Shown piece by piece: positions 35,610-44,398 of a DNA stretch of 64,000 nucleotides; position 1 is the first letter of the stretch, and each line of letters starts with the position of its first letter. The notes beneath the pieces are model-generated. The model was not told the origin of the DNA, did no database searches, and was given only the letters and a program-made list of their open reading frames with translations. The stretch lies in NCBI GenBank assembly GCA_038237865.1, contig JBBRYG010000003.1, forward strand, positions 1 through 64,000, read 5' to 3'. The stretch comes from 3-1-20CM-4-69-9 sp038237865 (GTDB lineage: Bacteria > Actinomycetota > Thermoleophilia > Gaiellales > Gaiellaceae). The translations under genes and the position numbers were made by a program.

Positions 35610-37079
35610 CTATCCCCCGAAGCCGCCGCCGCCGGGAGTCTCGATCGAGATCACGTCGCCTGCGACGAGGTCGCGCGTGACCTTGCCCGGGAGCTCCTCG
35701 CCGTTGAGGCGGTTGTCGCCGGGCGCGCCGGGCTCGCCTCCCCGCTCCCCGTGCGGCGCGTGGCGTCGCCGCTCGCTGATGATGGACATCCGGCAGGGCT
35801 CGAGCACGCGCAGCTCACGGACGACGCCTTCGCCGCCGCGGTGCCGTCCGTCGCCGCCCGAGCCCAGCCGCAGGCCGTAGCGCTCGACGCGCAACGGGTA
35901 CTGGAGCTCGAGCGCCTCGACCGGCGTCGAGAGCGTGTTCGACATCGCGACGTGCACCCCGCTGGGTCCATCTGCTTCCGGGCAGCCCCCCTGCCCGCCC
36001 CCGATCGTCTCGTAGTACGTGAACCGATCGTTCCCGAGCGTGACGTTGTTCATCGTCCCCTGGCCCTGAGCGGGAACCGGGATGGCGCGACCGAAAGCGC
36101 GCATCACGACGTCGACGATGCGGGAGGACGTCTCGACGTTCCCGGCAGCCACCGCGGCCGGCCGCTCCGCATTCACGAGGCTTCCCGCAGGAGCGGTCAC
36201 ATGCACCGGTGTGAAAGCGCCGCCAGAGGCCGGGAGATCCGGATCGACGAGCGCGCGGACGACGAAGTAGCAGGCGGAGCGGGCGACTGCGAGCGGGCAG
36301 TTGAGATTCCCGTCGTGCTGGGGCGCCGTTCCCTCGAAGTCGATCGCGACCTCCTCGCCCTCGATCGTCACAGCGGCGCGCAGGACCAGGTCGCCGTCCT
36401 GGCTCTCGAGCACGTCGATAGCCTGGTAGCGGCCGTCCGGAAGCTCCGCGATGCCGGCTCTCATTCGCCGCTCCGAGTAGGAGTGGAGCTCGTCCATCGC
36501 CGCCCTGACCTCCCCGGCGCCCCGGCGCGCGCACAGCTCTGCCACCCGGCGCTCGGCGAGGCGGTGCGCAGCCAGCTGGGCGCGGAGATCGCCGCGCCGC
36601 TCGTCGGGATTGCGCATCTGCTCGACCAACCGCTCCAGCCCCGCCGGGTCGAGCCTCGTCGGCGGGATCACGACCCCTTCGTCCGCGAGCGTGCGCGAGT
36701 CCGCCGGCATCGATCCCGGCTCGCTCCCACCGACGTCCGCGTGGTGCGCGCGGGTGACGGCAAAGCCGACCTCGGTTCGGGAGACGGTCGTGATGTCGGG
36801 GAGATGCGTCCCGCCGGTGTACGGATCGTTGAGGATCCACACCTCCCCCGCCAAAGGGTCGTGCGCCAAGATCGCGGCGACCGCGTCGGGCATCGCCCCG
36901 AGATGAACCGGGATGTGCTCGGCCTGGGAGATCATCCGGCCCCGGTCGTCGAAAAGGGCCGTCGAGCAGTCGCGCCGCTCCTTGATGTTCGCGGAGAACG
37001 CGGAACGGATCAGCACCGCGCCCATCTCCTCGGCGATCGCCTGCAGGAGCGAGCCGATGATCTGGCGCTGAATGTTCAC
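35610..37079 (-). CDS. Hydantoinase B/oxoprolinase-family subunit
   Basis: 489 residues, HyuB family: IRSAFSANIKERRDCSTALF, HIPVHLGAMPDAV, ILNDPYTGGTHLPDITTVSR, RAHHADVGGSEPGSMP and the late glycine-rich GGGQGGCPEADGPSG. Start is GTG at 37079 (VNIQRQIIGSLLQAIAEEMG), overlapping the hyuA stop. With HyuA it would form an ATP-dependent N-methylhydantoinase, 5-oxoprolinase or acetophenone carboxylase-like enzyme; the exact substrate is not readable from sequence. The C-terminus ends in a Gly-rich tail (ETPGGGGFGG) typical of the family. Confidence 0.92.
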   Translation of the reverse strand: MNIQRQIIGSLLQAIAEEMGAVLIRSAFSANIKERRDCSTALFDDRGRMISQAEHIPVHLGAMPDAVAAILAHDPLAGEVWILNDPYTGGTHLPDITTVSRTEVGFAVTRAHHADVGGSEPGSMPADSRTLADEGVVIPPTRLDPAGLERLVEQMRNPDERRGDLRAQLAAHRLAERRVAELCARRGAGEVRAAMDELHSYSERRMRAGIAELPDGRYQAIDVLESQDGDLVLRAAVTIEGEEVAIDFEGTAPQHDGNLNCPLAVARSACYFVVRALVDPDLPASGGAFTPVHVTAPAGSLVNAERPAAVAAGNVETSSRIVDVVMRAFGRAIPVPAQGQGTMNNVTLGNDRFTYYETIGGGQGGCPEADGPSGVHVAMSNTLSTPVEALELQYPLRVERYGLRLGSGGDGRHRGGEGVVRELRVLEPCRMSIISERRRHAPHGERGGEPGAPGDNRLNGEELPGKVTRDLVAGDVISIETPGGGGFGG

Positions 37080-38812
37080 CTCCGCGTCACCGTCCACGTG
37101 GCACCATCCCGAACCCCCACCCACCCCGGGGGAAAGTAGGCGGTGGAGCCGTCGAGCTCGACGCGATCAGGACCCTCGACCGTGCGGCGCTCCAGCCGGG
37201 GCAGCTCGAATGCCGGCGCCGCCCGGGTCTCGGCGGTGCGGACAGCCACGAGCTCGACCCGGCGATCGGGCTCGGCGAACCCGTAGAGCTCCGCGTGCGC
37301 GCGATGAAAGTCCGCGGCAAGGTCGCCGCCGAGCGGCAGCGTCAGCTCGAAGGACTGGCCCGCGTAACGCAGATCGGCCTCCCCCTCGGCGAGAAGCTCG
37401 CCGGCCTGCTCGAGCGGGACGAGATACGAGCGCACGGCGTCGCGGCGCTCGTCGCTCGCGACCAGGCCAAGCGCGGACAGGACCCCACCGGACTCGGGCA
37501 CAAGCACCCGCTCGATTCCGAGCTCGTCGGCCAGCTGGCACGCATGGAGCGCACCGGCGCCGCCGAATGCGACGAGGGCGAAGTCGGCCGGATCGTGGCC
37601 GCGCTCGACGGAAACGACGCGCAGGGCGCCCAACATCTCGGCGTTCACCACCTCGATCACCGCCGCCGGGTCGATCCCGTCGAGCGCCTGCTCGGCGGCG
37701 GCGCGGTCGAGCTCGACGCCGCCTGCAAGCCTGTCGGGCAGGCGACCGAGCAGCAGGTTCGCGTCGGTCACGGTCGCCTGCGTTCCGCCCCGCCCGTAGC
37801 AGGCCGGCCCCGGATGGGCGCCTGCGCTCTGCGGCCCGACACGCAGGGCGCCGCCACGATCGCGCCAGACCAGGGAGCCGCCGCCCGCCCCGACGGTGTG
37901 CAGATCGACGGTCGGAACGCGCATCGGCAACCCGCCGACCTGACGCTCACTCGCCCGCTCGGCGCGCCCGCCGGCAATCAGGCAGACGTCGGTCGAAGTC
38001 CCGCCCATGTCGATCGCGATCGCGTTCTCGACGCCGGCCAGCGCGGCGATTCGGGCGGCGCCGACGACGCCCGCAGCCGGGCCGGAGACGAGGATCGTCG
38101 CCGGGTGCGCCGCCGCCTCCGCCGTCGTGGCGACTCCACCGGACGAACGCATCACGAGCGGCTCGGGGAGACCGACCTCCGCGCAGGCCTGCGCAAGCGC
38201 AGCGAGGTAGCGGCCCGCGACGGGCCCGAGATAGGCGTCCGCAACCGTCGTGGAGGCGCGCTCGTACTCCCGGAACTCCGGCGCGACCTCGTGCGAGGCG
38301 ACGACGTGAGCCCCGGGGAGCCGGCGCCGAAGCTCATCCGCGACCGTGCGTTCGTGCGACGGATCGCGGTAGGCGTGCAGCAGGCAGACGGCGACCGCGT
38401 CGGCCTCGATCTCCGGGAGGGAGCCCAGATCGAGCCGCTCGAGCACGCCTTCGGGCCCGATCCGCTCGCGGACGCCGACGCAGCGCTCGAGCGGGACGAG
38501 CGGCTCGGGATGCGCGGCGCAGAGCCTGTAGAGGTGAGCGCGCGTCTGGCGACGGAGATGGAGGAGGTGCTCGAACCCCGCCGTCGCCACGAACGCGGTG
38601 CGCGCGCCCTTGCGCTCCAGCAGCGCATTCGTCGCCACCGTCGTCCCGTGCGCGAACCGCTCGACATCCCTTGCCCCGACCGCCCGGGCGGCCGCTACGA
38701 CCGACTCCTCCTGCCGCTCGGCCGTCACAACCTTGGCGGTCCGGAGCTGCCCGTCCTCGAGCAGGACGGCGTCCGTGAACGTCCCGCCGACGTCGATCCC
38801 GAGGATCGCCAT
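37076..38812 (-). CDS. Hydantoinase A/oxoprolinase-family subunit
   Basis: 578 residues, HyuA family with the actin-like ATPase signature MAILGIDVGGTFTDAVLLED and AIAIDMGGTSTDVCLIAGG, plus FGGAGALHACQLADELGIER. It is about 100 residues shorter than many HyuA proteins, with a reduced C-terminal domain. Start at 38812 gives the normal N-terminus; the open frame continues upstream only as antisense of the DUF192 gene. Divergent from DUF192 with 34 bases between the two starts. Confidence 0.92.
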   Translation of the reverse strand: MAILGIDVGGTFTDAVLLEDGQLRTAKVVTAERQEESVVAAARAVGARDVERFAHGTTVATNALLERKGARTAFVATAGFEHLLHLRRQTRAHLYRLCAAHPEPLVPLERCVGVRERIGPEGVLERLDLGSLPEIEADAVAVCLLHAYRDPSHERTVADELRRRLPGAHVVASHEVAPEFREYERASTTVADAYLGPVAGRYLAALAQACAEVGLPEPLVMRSSGGVATTAEAAAHPATILVSGPAAGVVGAARIAALAGVENAIAIDMGGTSTDVCLIAGGRAERASERQVGGLPMRVPTVDLHTVGAGGGSLVWRDRGGALRVGPQSAGAHPGPACYGRGGTQATVTDANLLLGRLPDRLAGGVELDRAAAEQALDGIDPAAVIEVVNAEMLGALRVVSVERGHDPADFALVAFGGAGALHACQLADELGIERVLVPESGGVLSALGLVASDERRDAVRSYLVPLEQAGELLAEGEADLRYAGQSFELTLPLGGDLAADFHRAHAELYGFAEPDRRVELVAVRTAETRAAPAFELPRLERRTVEGPDRVELDGSTAYFPPGWVGVRDGATWTVTRR

Positions 38813-38846
38813 TCGAGGGAGTATCGCGGCCTGCCACACTGCGTCC

Positions 38847-39257
38847 ATGACGACCCTGCTCCTGGCATTCGCGCTGGTCTTTCCGCACGGGACGGCGGTG
38901 ATCACGACACCTCGAACGCACGTGAGCGTGCGGGTCGAGATCGCGGAGACCGACCCCGCTCGCGAACACGGCCTGATGGGCCGCCGCAGCCTCCCGGCCC
39001 GAGCGGGAATGCTGTTCGTGTTCGAGGGCGACGTACGCGGCCCGTTCTGGATGAAGGACACGCGGATCCCGCTCTCGATCGCCTTTGCCGACAGCTCCGG
39101 ACGGATCCTTCGAATCATGGACATGAAGCCCTGCACCGCCGACCCCTGCGCGATCTACGACCCGAAGGTCGCCTACGCGAGTGCTCTCGAGGTCAACCGC
39201 GGCGCGTTCCGCCGCTGGCGCGTCCGCGTCGGTGACCTGGTCACGCTGCGGCGCTAA
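38847..39257 (+). CDS. DUF192-family protein
   Basis: 136 residues: a hydrophobic N-terminus (MTTLLLAFALVFPHG) that may serve as signal or anchor, then the DUF192 core with HGLMGRRSLPARAGMLFVFE, FWMKDTRIPLSIAFAD and SALEVNRG. The family is small, secreted and of unknown biochemical role. It is the last gene before the first tRNA-Sec copy. Confidence 0.9.
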   Translation: MTTLLLAFALVFPHGTAVITTPRTHVSVRVEIAETDPAREHGLMGRRSLPARAGMLFVFEGDVRGPFWMKDTRIPLSIAFADSSGRILRIMDMKPCTADPCAIYDPKVAYASALEVNRGAFRRWRVRVGDLVTLRR

Positions 39258-39338
39258 GTCCCCACCTCGGGTCTGCGAGATCGCAGACGGGAGTGCGTCT
39301 CACGTGTCCCCCCGCGCCGCGGAGGTTTCTGCGATGGC

Positions 39339-39398
39339 GAAACGGGACGCGTCTGGGGATAGACCCCCGACGTGCCCCGAAATGCCAGGGGTAGGGTC
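39339..39398 (+). repeat. Duplicated tRNA-Sec 5' flank, copy A
   Basis: AAACGGGACGCGTCTGGGG ... TAGACCCCCGACGTGCCCC ... AATGCCAGGGG ... TAGGGTC. The same block occurs at 41336-41396 before the second tRNA-Sec. The hairpin arms carry two mismatches here. A second shared block TTCGCAGTCGCTACCCTC (39442-39459) ends seven bases before the tRNA; its TACCCT looks like a -10 box. Confidence 0.85.
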
Positions 39399-39465
39399 GA
39401 AGCGTTTCGCATTCGATGGCCGGAGCCCAGGCAGGTGCGATTTCGCAGTCGCTACCCTCTGTCTC

Positions 39466-39557
39466 GGAGCGGCCGGGCCCGGTGGCCCAACTGGTCTTCA
39501 AAACCGGTACGGCGTGGCAGCCCCACGCTAGGCAGGTTCGACTCCTGTGTCGCTTCG
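39466..39557 (+). tRNA. selC: tRNA-Sec (anticodon UCA), copy 1
   Basis: 92 nt with the hallmarks of bacterial tRNA-Sec. The eight-base acceptor is GGAGCGGC with GTCGCTTC (two G-U pairs). The D-stem is GGGCC/GGCCC and the anticodon loop is CTTCAAA (UCA). A long variable arm GCGTGG/CCACGC and T-arm GCAGGTTCGACTCCTGT follow, with discriminator G. CCA is not encoded. It lies 5 kb downstream of selA-selB. It differs from copy 2 at only two positions, one of which (T39555) turns an acceptor G-C pair into G-U. Confidence 0.95.
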
Positions 39558-39657
39558 CTACCGCGGAACCGAGTCTTTCGTGCCGATCCGCGCGGTGTGA
39601 GGATCAGCGGCGGAGGGAATGAAGGCGGCGACCGTACTGCCAAATGGGGGGTCGCCG

Positions 39658-40470
39658 ATGCGCCTGCGAACAGTTCTCGTTGCTCTTTCGATCGCCGTCC
39701 TTGCGGCACCAGCTGCCGCATCTGGGTCGCCGCCGCCGCCGGACAGCATCGCCGCGATCGGCGATTCGATTACGCGGGCGTTCGATGTCTGCTGCTGGTA
39801 TGGCGACCATCCGCCGGAATCATGGAGCACCGGCGGCGGCCCCTTCGACGGAATAACCAGTCACTACGAGCGCCTCCGCGTCCTCAAGCCGAGCATCTAC
39901 GGCCACAACTACAACGACGCCAAAACGGGCGCGAAGATGCGGGACGCCACGGGACAGGCACAGGCCGCGGTGACGCAGGGAGCGCGCTACGTGACGATCC
40001 TGATGGGCGCCAACGACGTCTGCACGAGCTCGACTGCGACGATGACGAGCACCGCTGACTTTCAAGCGCAGTTCTCGACCGCGATGAGTGTCCTTGCGGC
40101 AGGGCTGCCGGACGGGTCACACGTGTTCGTCAGCAGCATTCCGAACGTGTACCAGCTCTGGCAGATCCTCCACACAAACGCGACCGCCGAGTTGGTGTGG
40201 ACGATCGCAGGCATCTGTCAGTCGATGCTCTCCCCCAGTAACACCGAGGCTGATCGGCAAGCGGTCCTCGAGCGGGAGCAAGCCTTCAACCGGGTGCTCG
40301 CGAACGTCTGCGGTCAATACGCCTTCTGTCTGTTCGATAACGACGCGACGTTCAACTATCGGTTCGCGACCAGCGACGTCAGCAAGCTCGACTACTTCCA
40401 TCCCAGCCTCGCCGGCCAAGCTGCACTTGCCACCCTGACCTGGCAGCACTCCTGGTGGTCGACACCCTGA
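39658..40470 (+). CDS. Secreted SGNH/GDSL hydrolase-like protein
   Basis: 270 residues with a signal peptide (MRLRTVLVALSIAVLAAPAA). Block I is IGDSITRAF (Ser37), block III GANDVC and block V DYFHPSLAGQ supply the Ser, Asn and Asp-His of SGNH esterases. Several Cys (CCWYG, DVCTS, GICQS, NVCGQYAFC) suggest disulfides. ATG at 39658 is preferred: GGGGGG lies six bases upstream and the signal peptide begins there, though an ATG at 39619 is possible. It lies between the two tRNA-Sec genes. Confidence 0.85.
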   Translation: MRLRTVLVALSIAVLAAPAAASGSPPPPDSIAAIGDSITRAFDVCCWYGDHPPESWSTGGGPFDGITSHYERLRVLKPSIYGHNYNDAKTGAKMRDATGQAQAAVTQGARYVTILMGANDVCTSSTATMTSTADFQAQFSTAMSVLAAGLPDGSHVFVSSIPNVYQLWQILHTNATAELVWTIAGICQSMLSPSNTEADRQAVLEREQAFNRVLANVCGQYAFCLFDNDATFNYRFATSDVSKLDYFHPSLAGQAALATLTWQHSWWSTP

Positions 40471-40493
40471 GAGCCTCGCCGCCACGGAAGGGC

Positions 40494-41060
40494 TCAACGC
40501 TCAAGGGCGCGGGCGAGCGCGTCGCGGCCGTTTTCGAGAACCGGCTCGCCGTGCGACGGTAGGACGAGCTCCACCGGCAGCTCGAGCAGCGGCAGCAGGG
40601 CCCGGCGCGTCGCCTCGAGGGCCTCGTCACTGCGAGACCACGGCGTGATTCTGAGCCCGCCCCGCTGATCGCCGAGGACCGCATCGCCGAAGACGACCGC
40701 ACGGGGCTCCTCGAGCCACAGTGCGACCTCGTCTCCGCGCTCGGCGGAGAACGTGCGCACCCCTTCCGGCTCGCCGCCGAGCTTTGCGCCGTAGCGTCGC
40801 GCGACCTCGTCGCGGCTGCGCGCATGGAACGAGATCGTGGTGAGCACGATCACCGCCGCGCCGCTCGCCTCCACTTCGGCATCGAGCGACGGCCAGAGGT
40901 CGTCCGGAACCAGCGGGTCGATCAACACGAGCGCGTTCGCAGCCTGGTGCAGCACGCTGGCGACGGGCCGGTACGAGTCGTCGAGCTCGTCCTCGTCGGG
41001 CCTCCAATCAGGATGCGACGTGACCCAGCGCTTCAGCCCCGGACGGATCTCTTCGATCAC
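40494..41060 (-). CDS. MBL-fold (metallo-beta-lactamase-like) protein
   Basis: 188 residues starting VIEEIRPGLKRWVTSHPDWR. The layout (ANALVLIDPLVPDD, then VIVLTTISFHARSRDEVARR, RAVVFGDAVLGD, LVLPSHGEPVL) is that of MBL hydrolases, but the usual HxHxDH is replaced by HARSRDE, so metal binding may be partial. The GTG start overlaps the stop of a 48-residue upstream gene (GTGA), so the two are translated together. Substrate unknown. Confidence 0.8.
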   Translation of the reverse strand: MIEEIRPGLKRWVTSHPDWRPDEDELDDSYRPVASVLHQAANALVLIDPLVPDDLWPSLDAEVEASGAAVIVLTTISFHARSRDEVARRYGAKLGGEPEGVRTFSAERGDEVALWLEEPRAVVFGDAVLGDQRGGLRITPWSRSDEALEATRRALLPLLELPVELVLPSHGEPVLENGRDALARALER

Positions 41061-41203
41061 GGCTTCTTCCCGGGGTTGAGCAGGTTCTGCGGATCGCCTG
41101 CACAATCGCAAACGGGAAAATCGCCGAACGTCGCGAGGTGCCACTGCTTCGCGCAGAAGGATTGGACGACCCGCTCCACCTTCCCTGGCTGGTTCGGACT
41201 CAT
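41057..41203 (-). CDS. 48-residue Cys-containing small protein coupled to the MBL gene
   Basis: Begins MSPNQPGKVERVVQSFCAKQ and ends NLLNPGKKP. Three Cys and one His are present (SFCAKQWH, PVCDC), a possible metal or redox site. Its TGA overlaps the GTG of the MBL gene, which strongly argues that it is real. Too short for most annotation cut-offs. No family recognised. Confidence 0.6.
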   Translation of the reverse strand: MSPNQPGKVERVVQSFCAKQWHLATFGDFPVCDCAGDPQNLLNPGKKP

Positions 41204-41335
41204 CGGGTCAGTCTAGGAGTCGGGCGGGGGCAGCCGCGCCGACGGACGGCATGGCTTTGTACCGGACTTTGTACCGATCCCAGCGCACCTAACCGGATCC
41301 TGGCGTAGAGGCGCCAGGGCCGCTTGTGCCGGGAC

Positions 41336-41396
41336 GAAACGGGACACGTCTGGGGACAGACCCCCGACGTGTCCCAAAGTGCCAGGGGGCTAGGTC
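41336..41396 (+). repeat. Duplicated tRNA-Sec 5' flank, copy B, with hairpin
   Basis: Arms GGGACACGTC (41341-41350) and GACGTGTCCC (41366-41375) are a perfect ten-base match, extended inside by GGGG/CCCC. The block matches 39339-39398. Further upstream, ACTTTGTACCGATCCCAGCG (41266-41285) is echoed at 42532-42551. Confidence 0.85.
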
Positions 41397-41476
41397 TAAC
41401 GCCGCTTCGTGTGCGCCAGCCAGCGGCGGCGCCCCGGCACGCGCTTGGCGACTTCGCAGTCGCTACCCTCCCTCGC

Positions 41477-41568
41477 GGAGCGGCCGGGCCTGGTGGCCCA
41501 ACTGGTCTTCAAAACCGGTACGGCGTGGCAGCCCCACGCTAGGCAGGTTCGACTCCTGTGTCGCTCCG
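41477..41568 (+). tRNA. selC: tRNA-Sec (anticodon UCA), copy 2
   Basis: 92 nt, identical to copy 1 except for T instead of C in the D-loop and C at 41566, which restores a full G-C pair in the acceptor (GGAGCGGC with GTCGCTCC). UCA anticodon, long variable arm and 8-bp acceptor are intact; discriminator G, no CCA. The shared -10-like TACCCT is at 41464-41469. It is the better-paired copy and probably the main functional one. An APH-like gene begins 32 bases after it. Confidence 0.95.
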
Positions 41569-41600
41569 TTTTCCTGCATCAGGCACTTTCCCGCGTCGAC

Positions 41601-42455
41601 GTGTCATTAGACGGCTCGAGGCTAACGTACGTCATCCCTCATGCGATTCACGTTTCTGCAAGTGATGCGGACCGTGTTCATACGCAAGTTCACGCTCTCG
41701 TGACAGCGGTCCCGTTCGGCGAGCAGTTCGACGCGATGCGGGTCGGCGATACGGTCCGTCGGAGAGCCGGACCGTGGACACCCGCGGTGCACGCGCTGCT
41801 CCGCCACCTTGAAGACGCAGGCTTCAGCGGGGCCCCCGGCGTTGTCGGCCTTGACGACAACGGCTACGAGCTGCTGACGTACATCGAGGGGGAAGTCGGC
41901 TTCGCTCCGGTCCCAAGCGGCGACGAGACGCTCGTGGGACTGGGCGAGCTTCTTCGCCAATACCACGAGGCTCTCGAGGGATTCCGGGCTCCCACCGACG
42001 CGCGTTGGCAGATCCCAGGGGCGGGCGAGATCATCTGCCACAACGACCTCTACGGCGGCAATGTCGTTCTGCGACGCGGAATGCCCGTTGCGTTCATCGA
42101 CTGGGAGATGGCCGGTCCGGGGGCTCGGCTTACCGACTTGGCGTCCGCGGCGCACTTCTGGGCGCCACTTTGTTCGAATGCCGAGGCCGAGCGGCGGGGT
42201 TTCCCGCGCAACCGCCAAGGGGAACGGCTACGCCTCCTGTGCGACGCATACGGTCTCTCCGCTGGCGAGCGCGGGGGCGTCCTCGACGCCGTCGCCGCGT
42301 ACCTCCGGCGCGGCTACGAACTCCACCGACGTTGGGGTGCACTTGAACGGCGGCCGAAGTGGCGGACGATGTGGGAGGCAGGCAGTGGCAAGGCGATCCT
42401 GGACAACGTCGCCTGGGTCGAGCAGCATCGCGGCGAACTCGCCAGGTGGCTGTAG
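41601..42455 (+). CDS. Aminoglycoside phosphotransferase-like kinase
   Basis: 284 residues from GTG at 41601. The catalytic loop ICHNDLYGGNVV and the metal-binding FIDWEMAGPG are the APH/choline-kinase signatures; LDDNGYELLTYIEGEVGF marks the hinge. The N-terminal lobe is short and its codon use is less GC-rich than neighbouring genes (for example CATTAGACGG, AAGTGATG), which fits acquired cargo. It sits between an intact tRNA-Sec and a tRNA-Sec 3' fragment. Such proteins phosphorylate drugs or small metabolites; no resistance can be asserted. Confidence 0.83.
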   Translation: MSLDGSRLTYVIPHAIHVSASDADRVHTQVHALVTAVPFGEQFDAMRVGDTVRRRAGPWTPAVHALLRHLEDAGFSGAPGVVGLDDNGYELLTYIEGEVGFAPVPSGDETLVGLGELLRQYHEALEGFRAPTDARWQIPGAGEIICHNDLYGGNVVLRRGMPVAFIDWEMAGPGARLTDLASAAHFWAPLCSNAEAERRGFPRNRQGERLRLLCDAYGLSAGERGGVLDAVAAYLRRGYELHRRWGALERRPKWRTMWEAGSGKAILDNVAWVEQHRGELARWL

Positions 42456-42573
42456 GTGGGAAGCTGCTTCAGGTGTCACCTATGCGGACGGCATCGGTTT
42501 CGCGCGGCCGGGCCGCGGAACTTTCGACTGAACTTTGTACTGACCTCAGCGCACCTGAGCGCACCTGAGGAGT

Positions 42574-42599
42574 GGAGGCGGCGCCGAAACGCCGCCTCC
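42574..42599. terminator. Stem-loop after the APH-like gene
   Basis: GGAGGCGGC (42574-42582), eight-base loop, GCCGCCTCC (42591-42599). No T-tract; terminator or structural hairpin. Confidence 0.5.
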
Positions 42600-42616
42600 G
42601 CCCATGATCGGACCTG

Positions 42617-42686
42617 ACTGGTTAAACGTTAAACCGGTAAGGCGTAACAGCCCGACGCTAGGCGGTTCGACTCCTGTGCCGCTCCG
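42617..42686 (+). pseudogene. tRNA-Sec remnant, 3' part
   Basis: ACTGGT ... AACCGGTA.GGCGT..CAGCCC.ACGCTAGGC.GGTTCGACTCCTGTG.CGCTCCG aligns with the anticodon-to-acceptor half of the two intact tRNA-Sec genes. The anticodon loop is replaced by TTAAACGTTAA and the 5' acceptor and D-arm are missing, so it cannot be a working tRNA. The sequence upstream (42532-42556) also matches the flank of copy 2. Confidence 0.85.
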
Positions 42687-42723
42687 TCAACCAGATCACG
42701 CCTAGCGTTCCGCCCAGGGTCGA

Positions 42724-44397
42724 TCACGAAGCCGATCTCGCACTCGGCGGCGACGCATGCTCTGCGAGCCGTTCGTCGACCATTCGCTCCGCCAGCCGGG
42801 CGCTCTCCGCGCTGCCCGTGACGGCGGCGAGAAACGGTGCCTTCGCGAGCGCGTACAGGAGCGCATCCGTGCAAGCGACGACGGTCGCCGTCCGCGCGAC
42901 ATCCTTCAGCAGAGCGATCTCGCCGAAGCCTTGACCGCGCCCGAGCTTCGCATCGACCCCCGGCGCCGACACCTCCACCTCTCCGTCGCCGACCATGTAA
43001 AAGCGGTCGCCGATCTCGCCGGCGCGGATGATCGTCGTTCCCCCGACGACCGAGACAGGCTCCAGGCTGCGGGCGAGCCCCTCGAGCTCGACGGAGCCGA
43101 GCGCGCCGAACATCGGCAGCGAGCGAAGCAACGCGATCTCCACGACCGGGATCGTCGCGCGCCGATCGATGCGAGCCAGGCGCCGCCCGAAGACGACCGC
43201 AGCGGCCGGCAGCACGGCCCCGACGCCGAGGAACGCTGCGCGGGCGCCTCCGAGGCCGATGAGAGCCGGAGCGAGCAACGAGCCGGCGGCGAGGCCCGCC
43301 ATCGACAGCGCCTCGAGCACGCCGAAGACCCTCGCCAGCGCCTCGGTCTGCGCGGTTCGCTGGAGCAGCGTCCGCCCCGCGACGTCGAAGAGGCTGCGCG
43401 CAGCGCCGGCTGCGCCGAGCAGCAGGAAAGCCCCGACGGCCGAGGGCCGCAGTCCGATCACGGCGAACGCCGCCGACCAGAGGCCGACCGCCGCGATCAG
43501 AGGGCCCGCGAGGCGCTTTCCGTCGATGAGCGCGGCGGTGACCGCAATCCCGGCGACCCCGCCTGCGCCGAAGGCGGCGTTCAGGTAGCCCGCGCCGGAG
43601 CCGCCGAGGTCAAGGACGCCGATCGCGAGTACGACGAAGAGGACGTCGAGAGCGCCGATCGCGACGTACTGCAGCCCCAGCAGCGCGACGAGGACCCTCG
43701 ACTCCGGGTCGCGCGCGAGGAGCCGAAAAGCGGCGAGCGCGTCCGCGAGGGGTGAGTCTTCGCCGCTCCCGATCGGGGCCCGACCGGGAAGCCCGGCGGC
43801 CAGCACGACCGCTGCGAGCGCGAAAGCAGCCATGGCCGCGACAGCCACCGCGGGCGATCCCACAGCGAGCAGGACACCCACCAACGCGGGCGCGGCCAGG
43901 ACGCTCGTGCTCTCCACGAGGCCGGAGACGACGTTGGTCGCGGTCAGCTCCCGGGGCGTACGGGCGAGCGCCGGGGTCAACGCGGCCTGCGTCGGACGCG
44001 TCACCGTGATCGCAGTGGCCGCCACAGCGGCGAGCGCGTAGATCACGAGGGGCGGAGCAGACGCGAACAACGCGGCGGCCGTCGCGGCCATCGCCACCGC
44101 CTGGGCTGCGTATCCCAGGACGAGGATCCTGGCAGCCGAACGACGGTCGGCGAGGGTCGCCGCGAAGGGCGCGAACAAACCTGCCGGGAGCAGCTGCGCC
44201 AGCGCCACCAAGCCGGCCGTCGTCGCGCCTCCCTGGCCGTACGCGTAGACGAGGATGGCGATCCAGACGCCCCATTCGGCGCAGTTGAAGCCCGCGAACG
44301 CGAGCTCCACCCGCCGTAGCTCGCGATTGCGGAAGACGGTCGCAACGGCGGCGCCGACCTGGGCCGCGTGTCCGGACGCCTGTGCGGCTTCGGTCAC
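42724..44397 (-). CDS. MFS transporter with C-terminal cyclic-nucleotide-binding domain
   Basis: 557 residues. Residues about 15-410 form twelve membrane helices of the MFS (PFAATLADRRSAARILVLGY is the loop 2-3 motif). Residues about 425-545 are a cNMP-binding domain: GTTIIRAGEIGDRFYMVGDG and the phosphate cassette GQGFGEIALLKDVARTATVV with the key Glu and Arg. A ligand-gated exporter is a reasonable guess. GTG at 44397 follows the decarboxylase stop by one base. Third gene of a run that all carry this domain. Confidence 0.9.
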   Translation of the reverse strand: MTEAAQASGHAAQVGAAVATVFRNRELRRVELAFAGFNCAEWGVWIAILVYAYGQGGATTAGLVALAQLLPAGLFAPFAATLADRRSAARILVLGYAAQAVAMAATAAALFASAPPLVIYALAAVAATAITVTRPTQAALTPALARTPRELTATNVVSGLVESTSVLAAPALVGVLLAVGSPAVAVAAMAAFALAAVVLAAGLPGRAPIGSGEDSPLADALAAFRLLARDPESRVLVALLGLQYVAIGALDVLFVVLAIGVLDLGGSGAGYLNAAFGAGGVAGIAVTAALIDGKRLAGPLIAAVGLWSAAFAVIGLRPSAVGAFLLLGAAGAARSLFDVAGRTLLQRTAQTEALARVFGVLEALSMAGLAAGSLLAPALIGLGGARAAFLGVGAVLPAAAVVFGRRLARIDRRATIPVVEIALLRSLPMFGALGSVELEGLARSLEPVSVVGGTTIIRAGEIGDRFYMVGDGEVEVSAPGVDAKLGRGQGFGEIALLKDVARTATVVACTDALLYALAKAPFLAAVTGSAESARLAERMVDERLAEHASPPSARSAS

Positions 44398-44398
44398 G

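Noticed and set aside
41601..42455. Calling the APH-like gene an antibiotic-resistance gene
   Set aside because: The fold covers many small-molecule kinases and nothing in the sequence fixes the substrate.
42617..42686. A third functional tRNA
   Set aside because: The anticodon loop is replaced and the 5' half is absent; it is only a fragment.
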